Assembly (NCBI RefSeq): GCF_946481715.1
Contig: NZ_CAMLOV010000112.1
Coordinates: forward strand, 1-18,912
Direction: 5' to 3'
DNA from: an uncultured Mucilaginibacter sp.
Lineage (GTDB): Bacteria; Bacteroidota; Bacteroidia; Sphingobacteriales; Sphingobacteriaceae
Length of the DNA stretch: 18,912 bases
The notes beneath the pieces are model-generated. The model had not been told where the DNA came from and made no database searches. It was given only the letters and a program-made list of their open reading frames with translations. The translations under genes were made by a program, and so were the position numbers. Within the stretch, counting starts at the first letter, position 1. Every line of letters begins with the position of its first letter. This document shows positions 13,836-18,912 of the stretch, one piece after another.

Positions 13836-14351
13836 TTATTTCACAATGTTATACAAATTATAATCGGTCATTGGCGCATCGGTTAAGCCTAACTGGCGGC
13901 CAATAGTTACCACTTGCCCGCGGTGGTAAGTGCCGTGGTTCATTACGTGCTGCACATACTCATATACAGGCAGGTTAGAGGTAAACCAGGGCGTTACCAA
14001 CTCGTGGCTTTCTAACAACTGATCCTCTGTCAAAGTAGCTACAAAGGCAGCAAGCTCATCGGCATTTGCCGTAAATTCGTCAAACAACTGTGCATTCGTG
14101 CCCGTAAACTCTTCCAGGTTTGCTTCTTCGTGTTTTATTACGGCCAGCCAAAACTTCTGGCAATCCCACAGGTGCGTTAATGTTTGCCTAATGCTTGGGA
14201 AACTTGATGCCACCTCTGCGGTTAGCAACTCTTCTGGCTTGTTTTTTAGCCATGTTACCATTTGGGCCATTGCCCAGGCATTGTATTTTGCATAATTGTT
14301 AACTAAAGCGCTTAAAGCGGTTTGGGCGGTTTGTTTTTCTGCGGTTATCAT
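13836..14351 (-). CDS. DinB family four-helix metalloprotein
   Basis: The 171-residue protein is a clear DinB/DUF664 member: YNAWAMAQMVTWL near 23-35, His60 in TLTHLWDCQKFW, and His139 and His143 in VMNHGTYHRGQVVTIGRQLG, which complete the three-histidine metal site. This HxxxHRGQ form is the most typical DinB signature. It is only distantly similar to the DinB-like protein at 12125-12631, so the two are not a recent duplication. It is divergent from a GyrI-like effector-binding protein, with a symmetric site between them. The family includes bacillithiol- or mycothiol-dependent transferases and damage-inducible proteins of unknown role. The activity here is unknown. Confidence 0.93.
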   Translation of the reverse strand: MITAEKQTAQTALSALVNNYAKYNAWAMAQMVTWLKNKPEELLTAEVASSFPSIRQTLTHLWDCQKFWLAVIKHEEANLEEFTGTNAQLFDEFTANADELAAFVATLTEDQLLESHELVTPWFTSNLPVYEYVQHVMNHGTYHRGQVVTIGRQLGLTDAPMTDYNLYNIVK

Positions 14352-14389
14352 TGTTTTAATGTTTTGTTATACAAATAAACTAACCGGTA

Positions 14390-14407
14390 CTGACAACCCT
14401 ATGTCAG
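14390..14407. promoter_or_regulatory. Perfect inverted repeat between divergent DinB and GyrI-like genes
   Basis: CTGACA (14390-14395) and TGTCAG (14402-14407) are exact 6-base arms with a 6-base spacer, 39 bases before the DinB start. On the minus strand a TTTATTTG (7 of 8 to the -7 box) lies just downstream of it. The symmetry and position suit an operator for a dimeric regulator. Confidence 0.35.
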
Positions 14408-14466
14408 CAGCATCTGCTCAAATAAAAATAAATTTCAGTTTTTTGTTTTGCTTCGCGAGATTGGCT

Positions 14467-14487
14467 TTAAATATGCCTTAAATATGC
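14467..14487 (+). repeat. Tandem repeat of TTAAATATGC at the GyrI-like start
   Basis: TTAAATATGC occurs at 14467-14476 and again at 14478-14487, an 11-base period. Each copy carries an ATG, but in different frames; only the second (14484) opens the GyrI-like protein. Confidence 0.5.
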
Positions 14488-14969
14488 AGTCACGATTAGA
14501 GATAATGCCCGAAATGAGGTTTATAGGTAAGCGCATCACGATGTCGTACACCAACAATAAAACAGGCGAATTGTGGCGCAGTTTTATGCCGCGGCGCAGG
14601 GAAGTAACAGCCGCCGGCACTCAACTTTATTCGATAGAGGTTTACCCCGCAGGCTTTTTTTTGGCCTTTAACCCCGCGCGCGAATTTGAAAAATGGGCAG
14701 CAGTTGAAGTAGATAATGCAGCGGGCATCCCCGCAGGTATGGAGGCGCATTGTTCTCCCGAAGGTTTATACGCAGTATTTACCCATTATGGCCCGGCAAG
14801 TACCGGGCCCGAAACTTACCGTAAAATATTTACGGAGTGGCTCCCCTCCTCGGGCTATGACGTGGCCCAGCGGCCACATTTTGCCATTATGGGCGATAAA
14901 TACCTGCCCGAATCGGCAGATTCTGAGGAAGAGATTTGGATACCGGTCGCCGCCAAACAAACCCTATAG
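14484..14969 (+). CDS. GyrI-like (AraC effector-binding fold) small-molecule-binding protein
   Basis: From the ATG at 14484 the product is 161 residues; the upstream in-frame TTG at 14448 is a poor start. It is a free-standing GyrI-like domain: an opening strand LEIMPEMRFIGKRITMSY, then LWRSFMPRR, the middle EKWAAVEVDNAAGIPAGM, GLYAVFTHYGPASTGPETYRKIF, and the closing region with IMGDKY and EEEIWIPV, whose acidic-IWIPV end is the family hallmark. There is no DNA-binding domain attached. Such domains bind drugs or other hydrophobic ligands, and some hydrolyse them. It is divergent from a DinB gene and lies near a VOC gene, families that often occur together around xenobiotic handling. The ligand is unknown. 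Confidence 0.88.
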   Translation: MQSRLEIMPEMRFIGKRITMSYTNNKTGELWRSFMPRRREVTAAGTQLYSIEVYPAGFFLAFNPAREFEKWAAVEVDNAAGIPAGMEAHCSPEGLYAVFTHYGPASTGPETYRKIFTEWLPSSGYDVAQRPHFAIMGDKYLPESADSEEEIWIPVAAKQTL

Positions 14970-15135
14970 AAAATGCATCCGTTTCGGTAACATTTACCCG
15001 TTAAGCAGACTAATGCATGCTTGCACCAACAAAAGGGTACCATTTATGTTATACCCAGCATTGGGTTTAAAGCAATTTTTTACTATATTAAACTCGGCTA
15101 ATTTTTTGCAAGTGCCGTACAGCCCAGGATAGTTT

Positions 15136-15318
15136 ATGGAAGATGTTATTATACAAGTTATTGTTACCGGGTTACTGGTATTGATGCCATTATTTGGCCC
15201 GCGCACCAAAAGGCGCGAACCCGATTTTAAAGCCCAAACCGAAATACATTCCATTTATGGGATAAACGAGGACGGCAAACTGGAGCTGCTTAAAAAAGAG
15301 GGCGAAGAAGAGGTTTAG
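15136..15318 (+). CDS. Short hypothetical protein with one hydrophobic N-terminal helix
   Basis: Sixty residues from ATG at 15136. Residues 4-20 (VIIQVIVTGLLVLMPLF) are hydrophobic, followed by a basic GPRTKRR and a charged, soluble tail ending in acidic residues (EGEEEV). It is probably a single-pass inner-membrane protein with the tail inside. I recognise no family. Its TAG stop overlaps the TAA stop of the convergent porP gene in a shared TTAG. The 166 bases upstream hold a small hairpin (ACCCA at 15053-15057 with TGGGT at 15062-15066) but no clear promoter. Confidence 0.6.
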   Translation: MEDVIIQVIVTGLLVLMPLFGPRTKRREPDFKAQTEIHSIYGINEDGKLELLKKEGEEEV

Positions 15319-16199
15319 TCCTTATTCAGCAGGTTTATCTTCAGCCCAAGCTCAAATGTGTTGTTTGCGTAGGAGTTGAGGCTGCCCGTATTGTTAGAGT
15401 AGGCCAGTAAAACATTTACAGGCTTAAAGCTTATCCCCACCCCCACGGTTGCACTTTTATTGCTGTGGTAAAAACCCGATACGCTGAGGTTATAATCAGG
15501 CATATCCAGGTTGGCGCCGGCATCCAAAATATTATCAAAGCCCTTTATGCCACGGTAGGCAAGTTTTGGCTCCACAGTAAAGTTATTATCGCTTATAGGC
15601 AATTTGTAACTAATGGCGGTAAAAAATGTATTTCGCAGAGCCTGCAGCTCCTGGTCGTCTTTAAAAAAAATGCTCCTTAAATTTGGTACTGCGCATTGTA
15701 AGGTAAGCTGGCTGCTTGTGTAGGCCAACCCGAGGTCGCCATCCACATAAACGGTACGCCTGTTAAACAACCCTACCGATACGTCGTTGGGGTCGCCTAC
15801 TATTTTATTGTAATCGATATAAACATTGTTGATACCGAACGACAGCCCGAAGTTTAGCTTATCCTCTTCGCCTACCGGCAAATGATAAGCATAAGTGGCC
15901 ATTGCCCGGGTACGGCTAATAAGCCCCGATTGATCGCTGTTTACATTTAGCCCCAGCCCTACGTTATCGCCGGGGCGGTAGTCTGCGGTAAAATTTTGCA
16001 TTTTAGGGCTGCCGGGAACACTATTAAACTGCTGCTGCAGCCCAAGATTCAGGTTCAACCCTTTCTCGAAGCCTGCCATGGCCGGGTTTACTATATACTG
16101 GTTTTGAAAATATGCCGATTGAAAAGTAGCCTGTGCCGAAACCCGGTGTATGCCCGCTGTTAATAGCGTGATAACGATCAGGACGTAGATTTTTAGCAT
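15315..16199 (-). CDS. PorP/SprF family T9SS-associated outer membrane protein
   Basis: The start chosen is the ATG at 16199 (294 residues), which puts a Sec signal right at the front: LKIYVLIVITLLTAG and then VSAQA as the cleavage region; an upstream ATG at 16235 would add 12 residues. The mature protein opens with FQSAYFQNQYIVNPAMAGFEKGL, the diagnostic PorP/SprF beginning (YxxNPAxAG), and continues as alternating beta-strands of an outer-membrane barrel (NVGLGLNVNSD, SFGINNVYIDYNK, ending FELGLKINLL). SprF is needed for secretion of the SprB adhesin, and PorP/SprF proteins associate with type B T9SS cargo. The gene just upstream on the same strand encodes such cargo, 114 bases away, so this is very likely its dedicated partner. 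Confidence 0.92.
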   Translation of the reverse strand: MLKIYVLIVITLLTAGIHRVSAQATFQSAYFQNQYIVNPAMAGFEKGLNLNLGLQQQFNSVPGSPKMQNFTADYRPGDNVGLGLNVNSDQSGLISRTRAMATYAYHLPVGEEDKLNFGLSFGINNVYIDYNKIVGDPNDVSVGLFNRRTVYVDGDLGLAYTSSQLTLQCAVPNLRSIFFKDDQELQALRNTFFTAISYKLPISDNNFTVEPKLAYRGIKGFDNILDAGANLDMPDYNLSVSGFYHSNKSATVGVGISFKPVNVLLAYSNNTGSLNSYANNTFELGLKINLLNKD

Positions 16200-16305
16200 G
16201 GGCTGATTACCGGTGACTGCTTTATTTTTATACATTAACCAAATTGCTATAGGCTAAAAAAAACCGTAATATACAGCTTGTTTAGCATTCATTTTAAGTA
16301 TTACT

Positions 16306-16317
16306 GTAATATATTAC
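16306..16317. promoter_or_regulatory. Palindrome GTAATATATTAC at the end of the T9SS cargo gene
   Basis: A perfect 12-base palindrome covers the stop codon of the cargo gene. GTAATATA recurs at 16266-16273, 40 bases away, followed on the minus strand by eight T bases (16263-16256). This is in the cargo-porP gap and could be part of an operator or a weak terminator. Confidence 0.3.
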
Positions 16318-18912
16318 CTGTCTCTCACTACCGTAAAGAAACCTTTTATCAATGATGAGTTACCCAGATCTATGGTGTAATAGTAAGTACCCTCCTTCAG
16401 CACATCGCTGCGGTAAGTGCCCGCCCAATCGTTAGCATAGCCTTTTTTGCTGAACACTACGTTGCCGCCTGCATCAACCACGCTTACGGTGTTATTAGGG
16501 TGGAACTCGAGGTTATTTACTATCCAGGTATCATTCTTGCCGTCGCCGTTTGGCGACAGGATGTTGTTGGCCACAACAGGGCCGCCAATATTGTCGGGGG
16601 CCAAGCCAATGGTTTTAATGCTTGTCATCATACGGCTGGCATTAGCACTGGTAGTTAGGTTAGCTGCGATATGGGCGCCAAGGTTGTAAAGTTCGATTCC
16701 CGCTGTGCCGTTGTATTCAATAACCACCGCCCGGTAGGTTGTTGATGGGTTGAGTCCAAACAGGTTTACAGTGTTGCCCGTACCGTTGTAGACGCAATAC
16801 CAGCCGTTAGTGCCTACCTGTGTGCCCAAACCGAAAGTATTATTGGCACTGTAGGTATTACCGTGAACAATGCTAAGCGCGCCGCTTGTGCCTTTACGCA
16901 CAAACACCGCACGCGCAGTGCCATTGCTGTTTACCCAACTAAGGGTAGTGGTTGTAGCCGTTGTATTACTAAATGCTAATCCCGTTGCGTAGCCTGTTGG
17001 CGCCGTTAATGGGGTGGTTACGTTTGCAGGTGTAATGCTTGATGTGATGTACTGCGGTGCCGATAAAATTCCATTATATTCTATAACCGCTGCGCGGTAG
17101 GTTTGGGCGCTGGCTAAACCTACAACATTAACTGTTGTACCTGTACCATTATAAATACAATACCAGCCACTGCTGCCTATTTGGCTGCCCGCTGTGAATT
17201 TAGCTTTAGCAGAATAGAGTATGTTTGCAGGCAACGGTGTACCGCTGTTGCCTTTATACAAAAAGACTGAACGCCCCACACCGCTGCCATTGACCCAGTT
17301 TACAGTAGTGGTAATGCCCGTGGTATTAATGAATACTATATTTTTTGCCTGTGTATTCAATCCCACCGTAGTTACGGTGGCTGCCGCTCCCGGGGCAATA
17401 TACTTTTGCGCACCATAATTGCCGTTATACTCTATTACCGCAGCAATGTAGGTGGTACCTTGCGTAAGCCCGGTAATATTTACCGCCGAGCCGCTGCCGT
17501 TATAAACGCAATACCAGCCCGCCGCGGCCTGCGCTCCTGATGAAAACACCGTGTTGGCGGCGTAGGCGGTACCATCGTCCGGTACCGGCCTCCCGTGGTC
17601 GGCTTGTTTAATAAATACCGCACGCATAGCGCCCCCCCCATTAAGCCAACTTAGCGTGGTAGTGGTGGTGGTTGTATTGTTAAATATTAAATCACGTGCT
17701 GGGTTAAGCGGCGCTTTAGTTGGTGGAATGTATGCGAAAGCGTAAGCGGCACCGAGCGGAAGCGCCTGGGGGGCTGATGATGGCATTGTACTATTGTCTG
17801 TGGGGTCGCCGATAAAGGCAGTAGTACCATCGGCACTTATTCCTACAGAAGATGCGGGATACGTTTTGCCGATGACAGTTTGTTTAACGTAGGTGCCATT
17901 GGTTAAGGTGTAGGCCACCAAGCCATTTTTTGAGAATACTATAGTTTTTGCATCAGCACTCATAGATGCAGCTCCTTCGCCGGGAATAGTAGTAGCAAGC
18001 GCAAAATTGGCTGTTCTATTATCACGGGTAAATACTTTGGTATTATCATACAATAAGGTATTACCATCGGCGCTAAGCGCTACCGCTATGCGGGCCTCGG
18101 GCATGGTTTGCTGCAATACCCATGTGGTTTTTGTTGTGCGGTTATAGATATTGGTTTGCCCAGGTATATAGGTACCTCCCGGTTCTCCGGGTATTGCTAC
18201 TACAGCTGTTTTTCCATCGGCGCTTATTGCTACCCTTGCGGCAACATAAGATGCCCAATTAGCTGGGTATATTCCGCCACCCCTGCTTTGGTCTACACCA
18301 GGAAGGGTAAGTTGTTCCCATCCATTTGCTGTACGCATATACATAAAAGCAGTACCTGACCAGTAATGGGCTCCGGATACAACGCTATTCCCATCGGCCG
18401 ATATGCCAACGTTTGCCCCGTTTGTAAAGCCGTGCGCCCGCCAACTCCCATTTACACGGGTATATACAGTAACAAATCCGCCGAAATCTATTTTTGAGCC
18501 CGATATAGCCGTATTGCCATCAGCACTCATCGCTACCGAAGTAATATTCATTCCATCTAATCCTCTCCTTGGGCCATCTTGCACCCATATCCCGTTGCTC
18601 CGAGTGTAAAACAATACGCCCCCTCCGGCTAACACACTTACAGGCTGCCCTGTACCAACAATGGCCGAATTACCATCCGCGCTAACGGCCACTGATAAGC
18701 CTTGCCTTACCTTTACATCGTTACTTTGGTCTGTTTGTGGGAAAAAAAAGGTACTGTCGACCAATTTTCCGCCTTGCTGGGTGTTGGGGAACGGTGTTTC
18801 GGTAACGGTAAAATTACCTCTCGTAGCGTAACTGCCATTGGCAATAACCCTCACTTTACCGCTGGAGGCACCCGGCATTACCATGGCCAATATTGCCGTG
18901 CTTTCTTTGGAG
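16314..18912 (-). CDS. Large modular secreted protein with type B T9SS sorting domain, N-terminus beyond window
   Basis: The frame is open to the right edge (865 residues visible) and the start lies outside; the visible first residues match the end of an IPT/TIG Ig-like domain (SSGKVRVIANG...NFTVTE). Next, about 18695-17818, come seven repeats built around a VSADGNTA core, each followed by a short beta segment, consistent with a beta-propeller. Three tandem FN3-like modules follow (starts near 17699, 17348 and 16988), each with a TTTLSW-type strand, GWYCVYNG and AAVIEYNG. The last 100 residues are a gliding-motility or T9SS type B C-terminal domain: NILSPNGDGKNDTWIV, then VVDAGGNVVFSKKGYANDWAG, and GTYYYTIDLG. 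The protein should cross the outer membrane by T9SS and act at the cell surface or outside, probably as an adhesin or binding scaffold. No catalytic domain is visible. Confidence 0.9.
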   Translation of the reverse strand, partial: SKESTAILAMVMPGASSGKVRVIANGSYATRGNFTVTETPFPNTQQGGKLVDSTFFFPQTDQSNDVKVRQGLSVAVSADGNSAIVGTGQPVSVLAGGGVLFYTRSNGIWVQDGPRRGLDGMNITSVAMSADGNTAISGSKIDFGGFVTVYTRVNGSWRAHGFTNGANVGISADGNSVVSGAHYWSGTAFMYMRTANGWEQLTLPGVDQSRGGGIYPANWASYVAARVAISADGKTAVVAIPGEPGGTYIPGQTNIYNRTTKTTWVLQQTMPEARIAVALSADGNTLLYDNTKVFTRDNRTANFALATTIPGEGAASMSADAKTIVFSKNGLVAYTLTNGTYVKQTVIGKTYPASSVGISADGTTAFIGDPTDNSTMPSSAPQALPLGAAYAFAYIPPTKAPLNPARDLIFNNTTTTTTTLSWLNGGGAMRAVFIKQADHGRPVPDDGTAYAANTVFSSGAQAAAGWYCVYNGSGSAVNITGLTQGTTYIAAVIEYNGNYGAQKYIAPGAAATVTTVGLNTQAKNIVFINTTGITTTVNWVNGSGVGRSVFLYKGNSGTPLPANILYSAKAKFTAGSQIGSSGWYCIYNGTGTTVNVVGLASAQTYRAAVIEYNGILSAPQYITSSITPANVTTPLTAPTGYATGLAFSNTTATTTTLSWVNSNGTARAVFVRKGTSGALSIVHGNTYSANNTFGLGTQVGTNGWYCVYNGTGNTVNLFGLNPSTTYRAVVIEYNGTAGIELYNLGAHIAANLTTSANASRMMTSIKTIGLAPDNIGGPVVANNILSPNGDGKNDTWIVNNLEFHPNNTVSVVDAGGNVVFSKKGYANDWAGTYRSDVLKEGTYYYTIDLGNSSLIKGFFTVVRDR
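16640..17699 (-). repeat. Three tandem FN3-like coding repeats of about 350-360 bases
   Basis: Modules begin near 17699, 17348 and 16988. A marker CAATACCAGCC is found at 17509, 17158 and 16795, giving periods of 351 and 363 bases. The proteins share GWYC(V/I)YNG(S/T)G and YxAAVIEYNG-like segments, and the Cys of GWYC is kept in all three. The DNA copies have diverged in most positions, so this is an old expansion. Confidence 0.8.
17818..18695 (-). repeat. Seven SADG propeller-type coding repeats
   Basis: The motif Ser-Ala-Asp-Gly (once Ser-Ala-Asp-Ala) recurs seven times on the minus strand with irregular spacing of roughly 30-60 residues, each with the pattern hydrophobic-SADGN(S/T)-small-hydrophobic. 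Seven units would make one complete beta-propeller. The matching DNA (CCATC-GCGCT-like) is variable at third positions, pointing to selection at protein level. Confidence 0.65.

Noticed and set aside
12125..14351. The two DinB genes as a recent tandem duplication
   Set aside because: Their sequences share little beyond the metal-ligand pattern, and their histidine motifs differ (ACHTIRHTRQ versus VMNHGTYHRGQ).
14448..14483. TTG start for the GyrI-like protein
   Set aside because: The 12 added residues do not match the family start, and an ATG at 14484 opens directly before the first conserved strand.
18888..18890. TTG at 18890 as the start of the large T9SS protein
   Set aside because: The frame continues to the window edge, the residues before it fit an IPT/TIG-like domain, and no signal peptide follows. 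The true start lies outside the window.
1..18912. CRISPR array, insertion sequence, prophage, toxin-antitoxin or defence system
   Set aside because: No regularly spaced short repeats, transposase, integrase, phage structural gene, or known toxin or nuclease motif is visible in any frame.

Overview
The window looks like a chromosomal segment from a member of the Bacteroidota, most likely Sphingobacteriaceae and close to Mucilaginibacter or Pedobacter. The genus is an inference from gene style, not a database match. The sequence signs are start sites with almost no Shine-Dalgarno pairing, several upstream boxes fitting the Bacteroidota -7 consensus TAnnTTTG, Bacteroidota lipoproteins, and a PorP/SprF protein beside a secreted protein with a type B type IX secretion (T9SS) sorting domain. 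There are no CRISPR arrays, insertion sequences, phage genes or complete tRNA genes. Most of the window is ordinary core or accessory metabolism and regulation.

Layout. Positions 1-2184: a truncated Lrp/AsnC regulator, divergent from ridA and a class V PLP enzyme. Positions 2185-2475: a gene-free stretch with two foldable repeats. Positions 2476-4323: a short-chain dehydrogenase followed by an AraC regulator, with an inverted repeat between them. Positions 4433-5497: an exported TPR protein. Positions 5579-7094: an HxlR regulator with two conserved-type cysteines, divergent from a zinc-free quinone-oxidoreductase-like MDR enzyme. Positions 7277-8551: a lipoprotein pair, a DUF1080 glycosidase-like protein and an azurin-type cupredoxin. 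Positions 8609-11153: a three-helix membrane protein whose end overlaps a convergent soluble multi-PAS histidine kinase. Positions 11323-11988: a SAM methyltransferase. Positions 12125-14969: a small-enzyme cluster of DinB, VOC, DinB and a GyrI-like protein, interrupted by a 54-residue membrane protein that has its own promoter-like box, a tRNA-like RNA candidate and a strong terminator. Positions 15136-18912: a 60-residue protein, then PorP/SprF, then a large modular T9SS cargo protein running off the right edge, both on the minus strand.

How the genes fit together. Three regulator and enzyme pairs are visible: Lrp with ridA and the PLP enzyme, AraC with the dehydrogenase, and HxlR with the MDR enzyme. 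Each has a symmetric DNA element or promoter box in its control region. The DUF1080 and cupredoxin genes are 15 bases apart and should be one transcript for two envelope lipoproteins. The right end is a T9SS export module: type B cargo proteins are known to be paired with PorP/SprF partners. The least ordinary items are a candidate structured RNA with a canonical T-arm at about 13478-13540, a foldable repeat with mutually exclusive stems at 12014-12091, the mirrored divergent promoters at 485-525, and a family of related GC-rich inverted repeats sitting just 3' of genes.
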